A stretch of 64,000 nucleotides of DNA. Origin: Rhodotorula mucilaginosa. Lineage: Eukaryota; Basidiomycota; Microbotryomycetes; Sporidiobolales; Sporidiobolaceae. Shown one piece after another: positions 47,165-59,100 of this stretch (within the stretch, counting starts at the first letter, position 1; every line of letters starts with the position of its first letter). The stretch spans positions 496,001 through 560,000 of the forward strand of contig CP137864.1 of the NCBI GenBank assembly GCA_034406715.1. The letters run 5' to 3'. Under the pieces are notes generated by a model. That model worked only from the letters and a program-made list of their open reading frames with translations, ran no database searches and was not told where the DNA came from. The position numbers and the translations under genes are program-made.

Positions 47165-49519
47165 TCATGCCGCCGCAGTACTCGCGGCGTCCGGCATCGG
47201 CAGCGTCGGCACCTTTTCCCTCTCTTGCTTTTCCCGTTCCGCCCGCGCGTCGAGGAACGCCTGCCCCTTGTTCCGATACGGCGCATACCACGGGAACGGT
47301 TTGTCCTTGGAGAGGACGACGAGTTGGTGCGAGTGCGAGATGTAGCCCTTCATCAGGCCCTGTTGTTTGGTTCGAGCGAGCGTGAGAGCAGCAGCGGCGG
47401 CAGGGGGAGGCCAAAAACGGTCGGTCAGTCGAGTGGCACTGTGGACCGGGGGGCGTGCAAGTGTGTGCTGACCTTGAAGATCATGTTTGCCAAGAGGCAT
47501 TCCGTCTCCTCCGCGTCGATGCACGAAGTCCCCATCGACGACGTCGAAAAGTGATCCTCGACGATCGGGTCCAGCGGCGCCTGCTGGCCCTGCAAATGCG
47601 CGCGCCGGTAATGGACCCGCCACGCCGCGTTGTAATAGTTCCGGAACGTCTCGATCGGCATTCTTGCCGGTTTCGACTCGAGGATCCACCTATCGGAAGG
47701 TGGTTTGCAAGTGTCAGCCGCTTGGTCTCTTTCTTTCGAACTCCTCCAGCGTCATCGATCCGCAAGAGGCACGTCACTATAATCGGGGAGGCGACTTAGA
47801 AGGAATCGGACGCACGCCTTTTTGAGCAACCCCCGCACGGCGGCCTCCCTCGCCCTCTCGACGACGAGGTACGTCCCGCGCTCCATCAACCTCTTCTCGG
47901 CGAGTTCGAGTTGGCGCTCGTAAGCGGGTACGTCGCCGAGTTTGATCGCGTCGATGAAGGGTCGGTACAGCGTCATGTGGCGAGACGAGCGCGAGAGGAG
48001 TTTCGGCGAGGGGAAGACGCCGCGGAGGAGTAGGAGCGGGATCAGGTAGTCGAGGATGAGCCTGGACGTCACACGAGACGCGCTGTTAGCTCCTGCATTC
48101 CCGTTTTACCCGAGAGGCTAGAAACGACAAACAAAAGCACACGACGGGACGTACTCGATGTTGCGCTTCATGCGGTGATGACACTGCTCCAACGCGACCC
48201 TGAACCGCCTCTCGGCTTCCGCATAATCCTCCCTCAGGAACGCAAACACGGCCATGTAGTACTGGTACGTGACTTGGTGCGCGCGCGGGAACGACTCGAG
48301 CGGGGGGAGGTCGGCCGCGCCGATCCCGCGGATGATGTTGCGGCACAGCGCGGTCGAGTTCAGCTGCATAGAGTTTGGCGAGGGGTGTGAGTGACTTTTG
48401 TGCGACAATTACAGCAGGAGAAAGGGTAGCTCACCTTGAAGTAAGTCTTGAAGAGGAGCGTCGCGAGATAGTAAGTGCCCATTTTGCGAGACGCCTGCAC
48501 ATCAGTCGCGCTGCACCGATATTTCTCGCACGAGCGTCAGCGTCCGGGTTCTTTGCACGCGCACACGTCTGAAGCGAGGAGAGAGGATGACCGACCGGTC
48601 GTTGAGGCAACAGGAGAAGCACTTTTGGAGTAGCCGGCTCGCTTCTTCCAGCTTGCCGGATTTCTGGCTGTTGGCCAGCAGTTGCTCGTCGGCCTGTGCG
48701 CGCCCAAAGCACACGCGGTTAGAATCAGTTCCTTCTTCTCGTCGCGTGAAGTGTCATCGCTTCACAGGAATCCGCAGAGGGAGGTGCGCACCCGGTCGGC
48801 GACTCTGCGGAGGTCGCGGCAGACGACGTAGAGGAGCGGGAGGGCCCACCCCGTGGCTTGATCCCGGGGTTGCATGAGCCATCGGTACAGCGCACTGTAG
48901 CCGTTGCGAGTATCAGCACGGTGCAACACTCGCGAGTTGGGAATGAGTCTCTCTCAGTAGAGCCGTCGTTCAGGCCGAACGGATGGACCGGACTGACGTT
49001 ACGAGTTCGTGTTGCTTCTCGTAAGCGACGACGGCGTCGACGGGATACATCTGGTGCGTCATGGGGTTCATGACGGGCTGCATATCCACATTCAAGTCGG
49101 TGAGCGAAACGCGATTCTGTCGGTCCTCCTCAGGGCAGCAGCATGAGTGACGCACGTTGAGGGCGACGAGGGTCCATACGTGCAGCGTCGCGAGTTCAGC
49201 AAAGGGTGCTTTTTTGTCTCCTCCGGCGGTGATGGTGCGCTTGAACTGGCCGGCATAGCTGGGAGCGTTCTGCAAAACAAGCGAGGTCAGCCCGCCTCGC
49301 CTCGCTCGGACCCACCAAGAAAAGCCAAGAGCCAGGACGAACGGTCTCGAGGGTCCTGTCGATCCAGGCGGTTCCGCGGTCTGGCTTTGCGAGAAAGTCG
49401 AGGACCATGGGGCCATGCTTGTCGGTCAACGAGAGCAAGCTGGCGAGGGTCGCGCCGTCCTGGAACTTGGCAGCTTGGTCGATCTGGGAAGCGTACGACG
49501 CAATGTGCAGCGTCGGCAT
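47165..49519 (-). CDS. CSN12: PCI-domain protein, CSN12/PCID2 (Thp1-related) family
   Basis: Family members serve in the COP9 signalosome-associated Csn12 or TREX-2 mRNA-export complexes. Exons 49519-49316, 49269-49156, 49116-48998, 48894-48792, 48693-48592, 48494-48435, 48363-48155, 48061-47816, 47689-47473 and 47359-47165 encode 522 aa. Helical repeats: ALYRWLMQPRDQATGWALPL, LPLLYVVCRDLRRVADRADE, SRLLQKCFSCCLNDRSASRK, MGTYYLATLLFKTYFKLNST, QVTYQYYMAVFAFLREDYAE. The PCI winged-helix end holds LILDYLIPLLLLRGVFPSPK and closes with CLLANMIFKGLMKGYISHSH, QLVVLSKDKPFPW. The first exon could end at 49343 instead (donor GTTCGT), giving 513 aa; both options keep frame. Confidence 0.9.
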
Positions 49520-49676
49520 CCTCGCTCTGGCAATCGCACGGTGTGCAGAGCAAACAACGACGACGCGATCAAGTGACGTTCATTGGGAGAGACGTTCGAG
49601 GTCACTCTCTCTCGCTCCTCATCTCCTGCCACCGTGCAGCAGGACGTTTGATCGCTAGAGAAACACAAGCCCGACG
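49520..49676. promoter_or_regulatory. 157-bp bidirectional promoter, CSN12 / Nudix gene
   Basis: The shortest divergent spacing in the window. It contains TGACGT (49574-49579), a CRE/bZIP-like core, immediately followed by CATTGG (49581-49586), an inverted CCAAT box. Both genes' leaders must also fit here, so the promoter is very compact. Confidence 0.55.
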
Positions 49677-50684
49677 ATGGCCTCGCCGCGGTCCGTCGCC
49701 GTCGCCATCATCTTTGCGTCGCCTCCCGCTTCTCCTCCTCGTGACACTGCTGCTGCACACGACTCGCACGCCATCGCACCGGACAAAGGCGACGAGGAGG
49801 AGGGACCGACCTTCTTGCTCGTCAGTAGCAGAAAGAAGAAGAACCGCTACGTCTTCCCCAAGGGCGGCATCGAACACGGAGAGCGCTCACCCGAAGCCGC
49901 AGAGCGAGAGTCGTGGGAAGAAGGTGCGCCCCCAGAGTCCCTCTTTATTGCAGAGAAGCCACGACTGACTCCTATCCTATGCCCAATGTCTCTCAGCCGG
50001 ACTCCGACCGGGAACCGCAAGACACTTGACCCATCTTCTCGTCTTGCAAGACCCCTCGGTGCGTCTCGGGCAGGCGCCGCCGGTCATGCCCTCTCGGCAC
50101 GATATCCTCCTTAGGGACTGACCTAGACATGGCGCATTGCAAATGCACAGGCGCACATCCTGTCTCCGTCCAGCGACATCGACTCGCCGTCCTTCGTCGC
50201 CTCTTGTCAATACTCGTTCGAACTATTCTACCTGCCCCCTCCTCCTCCTCCTTCCAGCGCGTCTGCCGAAGCGCGGATACCCAACAACACCGAGAATCTC
50301 GCATCCTCGACCGCCGCGTCGGCAGAGCCGGCAACCGACTCTGAAGCAAAAGCAAAAGAAGACGGCTCTCCCTCGTCGCACAACGCGCGGATACCCCCCT
50401 CCGACGCGGACCCGCCAGCGATCGCCACCTCGTCCCTCCCCACCGCCTACGAATCTGCGTACCTCTCCCCGACCTGGCCCGAATCGACCGAGCGAGACCG
50501 CGTCCTCGTCCGAGGGTGGCGCGCGCTCGAGAACGCCGTCTGTTGGGGCCGGAGGGAACAGGTCATGCGCGAGGCGATTCGGCAAGCACGGCATTGGATC
50601 GAGGAGGAGCAGCAGGGCGAGGAGCAGGAGCTGGGGCGGATACCGGACGCAGAACGGCAGAGCGGCGAGGTCCAGCCGGCGTGA
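49677..50684 (+). CDS. Nudix hydrolase, diphosphoinositol polyphosphate phosphohydrolase type
   Basis: The family removes the beta-phosphate of inositol pyrophosphates and also cleaves diadenosine polyphosphates. Exons 49677-49923, 49997-50082 and 50151-50684 encode 288 aa. Seen: TFLLVSSRKKKNRYVFPKGG, then the Nudix box completed across the first intron: GGIEHGERSPEAAERE plus SWEEAGL, fitting Gx5Ex7REUxEExGU. After splicing comes HLTHLLVLQDPSVRLG. The third exon has FVASCQYSFELFYLPPPPPP, the expected late beta strand. A Ser/Ala/Asp-rich insert of about 70 residues follows before AYESAYLSPTWPESTERD and a final helix with CWGRREQVMREAIRQAR. The second donor (GTCATG, 50083) is weak but is the only site that avoids a stop and keeps phase. 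Confidence 0.85.
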
Positions 50685-51211
50685 CGAGGACCGGTCCAGT
50701 AGTAGCGCGTCGCCGTTCCGACTGGCGGCGGTTTTTCCGACTCTTGCGACAAACAGCGTCCACGTATACTGTGCCATGATGATCTTCGAGGGGAACAGGC
50801 AGGCGAGCATCCAGACAGCGACGGATGCGTTCAGAGTTTCGGCGCTTCGCGTCCATGGACGCAAAAGCTGCCGCACCGGCGGTGTCTCGCCTCGCCAGCA
50901 ACGAGATCAGTTGGCACGGTTTTCCTCTCGCGAACGGAGCAAGCCTGTGTGCATAGGACATGCTACGAGTCTCTCCTATTTTGGTCGCTCCCCTTTTGCC
51001 AAGCTCTCTCGGAAGCGAAACTTGTGATCGAAGCTCCGCGCGGCCGAAACGCGTGCTGCGAAGAAGATCGAGTAACAGGGGACCTGTGAGGCATGTGAGG
51101 GCCTGTGCGAGGGGTCTGGGCGAGGAGGGCTGTGCGCTGACCTCCGGACTTGATCCTTTTCGTGACGAAGAAGGCTGCATAGATCAAGTGCGCTTATCGG
51201 CGGTCGAAGTG
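50685..51211. other. Intergenic region before the Q-rich gene
   Basis: 527 bp between two plus-strand genes. The reading frame of the Q-rich gene is open back to an ATG at 50960, so part of this stretch could be its N-terminus. The upstream codons look unlike the protein that follows, so I treat it as leader or promoter. Nothing else seen. Confidence 0.4.
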
Positions 51212-52839
51212 ATGGACCGGAACGCGGGGCCAACTTGGACACCGCGCGTCGACGCTGCAGCAAACTCAGCTGCCCGTGCGCGTGATCAGCAGCAGCTGCT
51301 GCAGCCGGTCCAGCAAATGGCGACGGGCGTGTACTATGACCAGGGGCGACTGCCCCCCATGCAGCAGCACCAGCAGTACCGCCAGTCGTACCAGCCGCAA
51401 CCGGGGGCGATGAACCAGCGCTTCTCAAACGCCTTCATGAACCCGCCTTCGCACAACGGCCAGCCGCCCGTAGAGCAGCAGAGAGCGTACCGGCAATCGA
51501 GCTATGCGCCGCCGCCTCCCCGCCAGCAGCAGCAGCAGCAGCTCCAGCCGCAGCCGCCGCCGCCGACGCCGCCGGTGCGCTACTCGCATCAACCATCCCA
51601 ACCTTCGAGAGTGGAGCGACCACCCCGGCAGGCGTCGATGCTGCTGGACCCGCAGCAGCAGCAGCAGCAAAAAGTGCAGATGCAGCAGTACCACTACGAG
51701 CAGCAGCAGCAGCGGCGGGTGCAACTCCAACCCCAGCAGCAGCGGCAGACCCTGCAGCCGCCCGACGACCGCTTCTTCTCGTCGGCGTCGGTGCCCATGG
51801 CGTCCGACTTGTCGTCGTCGTCGATCGCCACCAACAGCGTCGCCTCGACGTCGGCCTCTCCTCAACTTTCAGACGAGAGACGGTCGAAATTGCCCCCGCC
51901 GCCGAAGCAGCCGAAGCGACCGACCGCTCCGTTATGCGGGCCGTTCGACATGGACGACTGGACCATTACCGACTCGACCCTGCCGAGTTGCGTCTCGCCC
52001 GCCGTGTTCCTGCTGTGGCAGACGTCCCCGCTCGCCGGCCGAGACGCGTTCGAGACCGTGTTTGTCGACGCGCAGACCCGCCGGGTGGCGTTCGTCGCGC
52101 GCGAGTACGTCCGCGGCGCCGATGGAGTCCTGAGGAGGGGCGGCGTCGAGGACGACGAGACGCGCGACCTCAGTAGCTCGCAGTGGCACGAAGCGGGCGG
52201 CGACGAAGAAGGCTCGCCCGTCGAGCGACTCGAGTGGCTCTTGCTGAGCGTCCCGTCCGCGCGCGAACGAGAGAGGGGTTCGGACCAACTCGGCAAAGTC
52301 GGACTCGTCACGAACGAGAACCTGTACCTCCCCGCCGGCAAGGTCGTGCGGTGGAAAAAGTTTTACAAGAAGTCGTTCTTTGCCGACGAGAAAGAGGAAC
52401 CGACCTGGCAAGGGATCGGCGGGACAAAGTACCGATGGGTCGTCCAGCCCGGTCAGGCAAGCATGTGCCATGTGCGTGTCTCGCCTTGAGGGCGGCGGTC
52501 GTCTGTAACGAGTTCTACTCACACTGACAGCTGATCTCTGGACGCGCACCTGACGACAGCTGATCGACCACCGGACAAAGGAAGTGATCGTCACCGTCCG
52601 CGAGCGATCCGAAAAGCCGTACGTTCTGCTCATGGTCCCCCTTCTTGAAACTACTCGGAGGCTCACCGCGCTCCGTTGGCCCCTCCGTGCGCAGGACCCA
52701 AATCGTCATCTCTGCCCTCGCCCAGCCGTCGCTGCAGCCCGTCCTCCTGACCCTGCTGCACCGAACATTCACGATCGCCGAAAAGGCCCGCAACAAGGAT
52801 CGACAAGCCTGGGAGGACGAGGAGGTGGTCCGGTGGTGA
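51212..52839 (+). CDS. Q-rich protein with C-terminal DUF6593-like domain
   Basis: Exons 51212-52471, 52560-52618 and 52695-52839 encode 487 aa. The N-terminal 230 residues are Gln/Pro-rich (CAG runs near 51522-51543 and 51651-51670) and disordered. The C-terminal part is folded: PFDMDDWTITDSTLPSCVSP, AVFLLWQTSPLAGRDAFETV, FVDAQTRRVAFVAREYV, TWQGIGGTKYRWVVQPGQAS, LIDHRTKEVIVTVRERSEKP and TQIVISALAQPSLQPVLLTL. The alternation of a ligand-like beta sheet and a closing helix with ALLVERKR-like TIAEKARN resembles the basidiomycete DUF6593 family; this is from memory and uncertain. The second intron uses GTACGT at 52619, which restores frame into TQIVISALAQ. The start could be upstream (ATG 50960). 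Confidence 0.7.
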
Positions 52840-53267
52840 TGCCTCCCCTTTTCCGCTGTCAAATTCCCACATTCCCACGAACGATACCCGTTTTATACAC
52901 CGATCACTACACACTCTTCAAGACAGACACTGGAGTTACACTCCTCTTCCGCCGTCCGTTAGATCGCCACTAAGTTATGATTCCTCTCTCTCTCTCTCCC
53001 CATTTTCCGGTTCGGTTCGAGGCCGGAGGACATGGTCCCCCGGCCCTATACCCTCAGGGTGTTGTAAGACTCTTTTATGGCTTCTCAAAGATCCCCCCGT
53101 AGTCCTTCTTATCTGCTGAATCCTAGTCAAGATCTTTTCTGTGGGCCGAGTCTCCTGTCCCGACTTTGGCGACGGGAAGAAGTCCTTCTTTCCCCACTTC
53201 GATCCCCTCGAAGACAGCGACTGGGGACGACGCAGGCTACTGCTCGTACGACTACGGGGAGCTAGTA
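52840..53267. other. Intergenic region with CT microsatellite
   Basis: 428 bp between two plus-strand genes. Holds a CT dinucleotide run at about 52983-52997 and AT-richer DNA around 53040-53130. No supported gene. It should contain the 3' end of the Q-rich gene and the promoter of the proline-rich gene. Confidence 0.5.
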
Positions 53268-55800
53268 ATGAGCTCTCGCAACCCTGAGCGCCCGACTCCT
53301 CGTCGTCGACTCGCTCGTCCGCCGCCGCCGGTTCGATCAACATCGCCACTTGAAGCCACCACCTCGACCGACGCAGCGACGGAGCCGGCAGCGGGCAGTT
53401 CGTTCCTCTTCTCGAGCCTGAGTGGCGTCTGGGCCAGCTTGAAGGCCGCCGCGGCGCTCGAAGTCGGAGGGTTCGTCAAGGCTTTGAACGGTGGTGGGGC
53501 AGCGCCTGATGAAGAAGAAGCTGGCGTCCAGCCTGCGCTCGGGGACAAGAGGGGACGCACCGGCGAGGCCATCGAGGAGTCTAGTACCGGATCGCAACGT
53601 TCGAACGTGCGGGCGAAGCGCCGCAAAGTCCGCACCGACAACGACGACGACTCGGACTTGCTCTTCGATGGAGGTGAGGCTGCGTGTCCACTCGCGGCCC
53701 AGCTGCGCTTTCGCTGACACTTACAGAGTCGATGACAGTGCCACCCTTGATGCCACCTATCGCGCATTCGAGCTGGTTCGCCAAGCGCACCGACGCCGGT
53801 TCACACAAGTCCGCTTCCTCTTCGTCACCCGTCGCCGCCACCGCCCTGCGCTCTTCGACCAGCACGACTTCCCATCGCAGCTCACTGCGCTTTAGTGGTA
53901 CCGCCGCGACAACATACGAAGACGAGCTCATGCAGTCGACTCTCGCGGGGACGGACAAAGGCCTCTCCTCTGCATTGTCGGCCCCTCGCACATCCGGCGA
54001 GATGAAACACCGCAAGGGCGCGAGCGTATCGGGCTCACAACCGCAGTTTAGCGGTTCGCAAAGCGTCCGTGCCAGTTCGAGCTTTTTCGGCGGCGGCGCG
54101 ACGGTGCGCAAAGCGGTCTGGAGGCCGTGGACTGTGGGGCAACAGCTCCTCGCCGCCGGCGACGCTTCCGCCTCGTTGCTCGTTCCGACTCCGCACATTT
54201 CGCTTGCGCACGAACTGGCTGCGTGTGAAGAGCAGCAGCCGGATCTCGTCTCGGGGCAAGTCTCGCGTGTGAGGCAGGAGCAGGACCGCCGCGTCGAGCA
54301 GAGGAGAATCGACGCACTCGAGGAAGAAGTACGAAAGTTGCGCAACGAGGTCAGCATCCCTTGCCGACCCCCTACTCCTTGTGTCTCGACGGACGGCTAT
54401 CTGACCCAGACGACTCCCTACGGCAGCTCTCGGTGCAGAGAGCGTTCAACTCGCCCGCTTCCGCTTTCGCCAAAGCTCCGCGCGTCTCGGCCGCTCCTCC
54501 TCCGCCACCACCGCCTCCTCCACCACCTCCTCCCGTCGGCGGCCCGCATCCGATGCTCCTCACCGCCCGCGCCAAGTTGCGCGCTACGCCCGAGCGCCCG
54601 AAACGCCGTCACTCGACGATGATGATGGGCGGCTGCGCGGTCGGCGTGCCCCTGCCGGTGGGGTTCGACATGACCACCTTGATGAGCGAAGTAGGCGACC
54701 AACTCCAGAAACTCCGCAAGGTCGGTTTACCGAAGGAGAGGACGCAGGAGGGACTTCGTCGGGAGCGGGAGGCGGCGAGTAGCAGCATGGGAGGGGGAAG
54801 CGGATTCGGCGACGCCCTGCTGCAGCGCTCGCTCAAGCACAAGGTTCACCGTAGCAGTACGAAGACCGCGGATCCCAAGCCGGACTCGGTCTCCGGAGCG
54901 TCGACGATCACCCGCACACGCACTTCGGCCGACGGATCGTCCGCGTTGACAACCCCGTCTACGGCGTTGACATCCTCCAAATCTGCTCCTGGCGACTTGG
55001 CGGGGCCATCTGACGGCGCGGTGACCGCAAGTCAGACTTCTGGTGGTCTTGGTATCGGACCGGCGAACGGGCCGATCTCGTCGACCTCGGGCGGGGTCGA
55101 GCAGTCGAGCAAGGAGGCCGACATCGCTCAGTCGGAAGGAGGCGTCGATGGGAAGAGTGTCGGCGAAGTTGAGGATGGCGATCCCGCGGATCCTGAAAAC
55201 GAAGCAGCGGCTGATCCGCATCGACCGCCAACGGCTTGCCACAATCTTCCCGACTTTCGCCAGCGCGCCGCGCGCGTCTCGCTCACGCAGCCACCGTCGC
55301 CTGCCTCTCCGTGCTCGCCAACTGTGCCCGAGCGCGCCATGTCGTCTCCGATCAAGCAGGAGGACTCGACGGCCGTGCGTCGTCATCGTCGTCCTCTCCC
55401 CTCGTCGCGCGCCGACCAACTCCCAGGTCTCGAGTTTGGACGCAGCCGCCCTCTCACGCCTGGTCGTCGTCAGAAAAAGCATCACAGAGCACACGCGACC
55501 GAGCAAGGGCAAGGTCCGCCGAGTGCGAGCTTGAGTCAAGGAAGCGAACAGGAAGACCCCGAGCGCCCGCCTCTCTCGCCGCGTCCCAACATTGCCGCTT
55601 CGCCGCGCAGTCCCCAGTCGCCTCGCCCACTCGCGAAGACACCTCGACGCGGCCCGATACGGGTCCACTTGACCCACATCGACGCGTCGTCGAACGCTCA
55701 GGACGCGGCGTTGGAGGGATTGGTGGCGGAAGCGGAGGCGACGTTGACGGGACAGGGCGAACGCGCTCCGGATCCCAGCAGGGTGTTTGGGCGTGCTTGA
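53268..55800 (+). CDS. Proline-rich, coiled-coil protein of unknown function
   Basis: Exons 53268-53673, 53727-54349 and 54427-55800 encode 800 aa. Elements: an Arg/Pro-rich head; SFLFSSLSGVWASLKAAAAL; a basic VRAKRRKVRTD near the end of exon 1 that could be a nuclear signal; TVRKAVWRPWTVGQQLLAAG; a coiled coil QEQDRRVEQRRIDALEEEVR; a run of 13 prolines at about 54499-54537; then HPMLLTARAKLRATPERPKR and VGFDMTTLMSEVGDQLQKLR. The poly-Pro followed by short basic helical repeats recalls actin-regulatory proteins (profilin and WH2-like segments), but I cannot prove that. The last 300 residues are Ser/Pro-rich and disordered. The start is the first ATG in frame. Confidence 0.72.
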
Positions 55801-56189
55801 ATGCGCGGCGCTGGAATTGCTTGAGGTGGAGACCCTCTACTTGCTTCCTTGCCCTTCTTCCCTCTCCTGCACTGCAGCTTGCAGCAGCTGGCTTCCAAGC
55901 GCATTATTTTCTGTGTGCCATTTTGTGCCCCGACTATCTCTTTATCTTCGGTATTCTATGTCCCTATTCCTCGTGCAATATCTCGCTTGCATGTTTGTGT
56001 TTTGACGTGGGCCGGCGGTCGAGATGTCAGCAGCCACAGCGAGCGAGAGGTCAACCTGTCCTCATTCACTCGCAGCGCTCGGTGCAAGCCAGACACGCCG
56101 TAGAACCGTAGCGCAGACTGTCCCTGCGCCCCCCTCTCTACCCTCCTACAGACACAGACCTCGCACAGAGCCCACGCTCCAACTCGACG
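55801..56189. other. Intergenic region upstream of UBA1
   Basis: 389 bp holding the 3' end of the proline-rich gene and the UBA1 promoter. A T/C-rich, comparatively AT-rich stretch runs from about 55900 to 56010. No gene or repeat seen. Confidence 0.5.
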
Positions 56190-59100
56190 ATGACGGAGGC
56201 GATGAATGTCGACGCCTCGCTCGACGAGTCGCTGTACTCGCGCCAGCTGTGAGTGTGCGGGCGACTAGCGTGCATAGACTGATCAAATCTGACTATACTC
56301 GGCACCCGCAGCTACGTCCTCGGCTATGAGGGTCAGTCGAACCTTCGCTCAGGCTCCACCTGACATCGGAACCTCGTCCCACGCTGACCTCGCTATGCTC
56401 ACAGCCATGAAGCGCATGGCCGCTTCCGATGTCCTCGTCATCGGTCTCTCCGGCCTCGGCGTCGAGATCGCCAAAAACATCTGCCTCGCCGGTGTCAAAT
56501 CCGTCACCCTCTCGGACCCGACCCAAGTCACCTTGCCCGATCTCGGCACCCAGTTCTTCCTCCGCGAGGAGGATGTCGGTCAGCGCCGAGACGAGGCGAC
56601 CCGCCCCCGCCTCGCCGAGTTGAACGCCTACACGCCCGTCTCGGTGCTCGGCGAGTTTTCGCTCGAGGCCGTCAAGCGCTTCACCGTCGTCGTCATGACC
56701 CAGGGCTCGACCGAGGAGCAGCTCAAGCTGAACGACTTTACCCACGCGAACGGCATCAAATTCATCGCCGCCGAGACCGCCGGCCTGTTCGGTGCGGCGT
56801 TCTGCGACTTTGGCGAGCAGTTCCCCGTCGTCGACCAGACCGGCGAGAACCCCTTGTCCGGCATGGTGGTCGAGATCGAAGAAGCCGAAGACGCGCTCGT
56901 CACCTGCCTCGACGAGACGCGCCACGGGCTCGAGGACGGTGACTACGTTCGCTTCAGCGAAGTGGAGGGAATGAACATCAACTCTGACGGCGTCGAGGGC
57001 GCGAGGAAGGTTACCGTTGTCGGCAAGTATCCTTCTTCTCGGCTTGACCAGTAGCGAACCCAATAGACTGACATGAGGACCGTCGCTAGGCCCCTACACG
57101 TTCCGGATCGGCGACACGCGTGGACTCGGGCAGTACAAGCGTGGCGGCTGGTTCCACCAGGTCAAGATGCCCAAGCTCCTCGACTTTGTACGTTGCTTTC
57201 GCTTTCAAGGCCACACTGTTCTCTCTCGAGCCTGACCACGTGTCCTTCTTAGAAACCTCTCCGCGAGTCGATCACCGCTCCCGAGTTCCTCCTCACCGAC
57301 TTTGGCAAGTTCGACCGCCCGCCTACGCTGCACATCGGTTTCCAGGCTCTCTCGGCTTTCCGCGCCCAGCAAAACCGCTTGCCGAAGCCCAGGAACGCCG
57401 ACGACGCTGCCACTTTTGTCCAGCTCGCAAAGGACATTGCCGCCCAGGCCAAGTTTGAGGGAGACCTCGACGAGAAGGTCCTCCAGGAGCTCGCGTTCCA
57501 GGCATCGGGTGACCTGTCGCCCGTGAACGGTGTCATCGGAGGCTTTGTCGCGCAGGAGGTGCTCAAGGCTTGCTCGGGCAAGTTCTCGCCGCTGTTCCAG
57601 CACCTGTACTACGACGCGCTCGAGGCCCTGCCGACCGAACTCCCGACCGAGGAGGACTGCGCCCCGTCGAACCCGCCCGCGCGTCACGATGGCCAGGTCG
57701 CCGTCTTTGGTCGCAAGTTCCAGCAAAAGATCGAGAACAACCGTCAGTTCCTCGTCGGGTCGGGCGCGATCGGTTGCGAGATGCTCAAGAACTGGTCGAT
57801 GATGGGTCTCGCGACGGGCGACAAGGGTCACGTCTACGTGACCGACCTCGACACGATCGAGAAGAGCAACCTGAACCGCCAGTTCTTGTTCCGGCCGAAG
57901 GACGTCGGCTCGTTTAAGAGTGAAGCGGCGAGGCGTGCCGTCACCGAGATGAACCCGAGCCTCGAGGGTAAGATCGAGATTTTCAAGCTCGCCGTCGGAC
58001 CCGACACCGAGAGTGAGTGCGGCCGTGACCTCTTGAGATCGGACGACGTCGGCCGGGCTGACATTCAGTGACGGATCACTAGACACGTTCGGCGACTCGT
58101 TCTTCGACAGCATCGACTGCGTCACCAATGCGCTCGACAACGTCGCTGCCCGTGAGTCTTGACTGGGTTCTTTGATGCGACAGGGAGACCGTGTAACTGA
58201 CAGCCTCGCTCGTCTCGGCCCTTTCTTGCAGGCCAATACATGGACCAACGCTGCGTCTACTACGAGAAGCCGCTCCTCGAGTCTGGCACGCTCGGCACGA
58301 AGGGCAACGTCCAGGTTGTCCTGCCGCACGTGACCGAGTCGTACTCGTCGTCGCAGGACCCGCCCGAGAAGAGCCACCCGAGCTGCACCATCAAGAACTT
58401 CCCCAACCAGATCGAGCACACCATCGCGGTAAGTCTGCTGCCGTACCCCGCGTGGCCTGCGGAAGATTGCGTTATGCTGACACCAACCCTGAGCCGTCTT
58501 GCAGTGGGCGAAGGAGCGCTTCGAGGAGTACTTTGAGAAGCCGGCCGAGGTGGTCAACTCGTACCTCTCGCAGCCGAACTTTATCGAAGCCGCGAAGCAG
58601 TCGGGCGAGACGTCGCAGCTGCTCAAGATCAAGAGCTACCTCGTCGACCACAAGCCGCTCGGCTTTGACGAGTGCATCGCTTGGGCTCGCGAGCAGTTCG
58701 AGGTCGAGTTCTCCAACGAGATCAAGCAGCTCCTGTTCTCCCTGCCGAAGGACTTGGTCTGTCTCCCTTCAAGCAGATAAACTCGAGGATGATTGCGTAC
58801 TGACCATTTGTCGGGCAAAACCAGCTCACGAAGGAGGGCACGCCGTTCTGGTCTGGCCCGAAGCGTGCGCCCGACGCTTTGCAGTTTGACATCAACAACG
58901 TTCGTCGCAAGCCTAGCATTCATCAGAGAAAGGCACAGATTATGCTGACGCTTCTGACTCTCCACAGCCTATCCACATGGACTTCATCGTCGCTGCCGCC
59001 AACCTTCACGCTTACAACTACGGCTTGAAGGGAGAGACGAACCCGGAGGTGTTCAAGAAGGTGCTCGCCCAGGTCCACCTCCCCGAATTCGTCCCGAAGT

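Noticed and set aside
50074-50114. Direct splice of the Nudix first exon to 50074
   Set aside because: Yields EEGAAGHA and an early stop; splicing to 49997 completes the Nudix box as EEAGL.
50223-50876. 217-codon minus-strand frame over the Nudix gene
   Set aside because: Opposite the disordered insert of the Nudix protein; low-complexity mirror.
57205-58632. 475-codon open frame on the minus strand opposite UBA1
   Set aside because: Runs through UBA1 introns and exons alike; antisense artefact of GC-rich codons.
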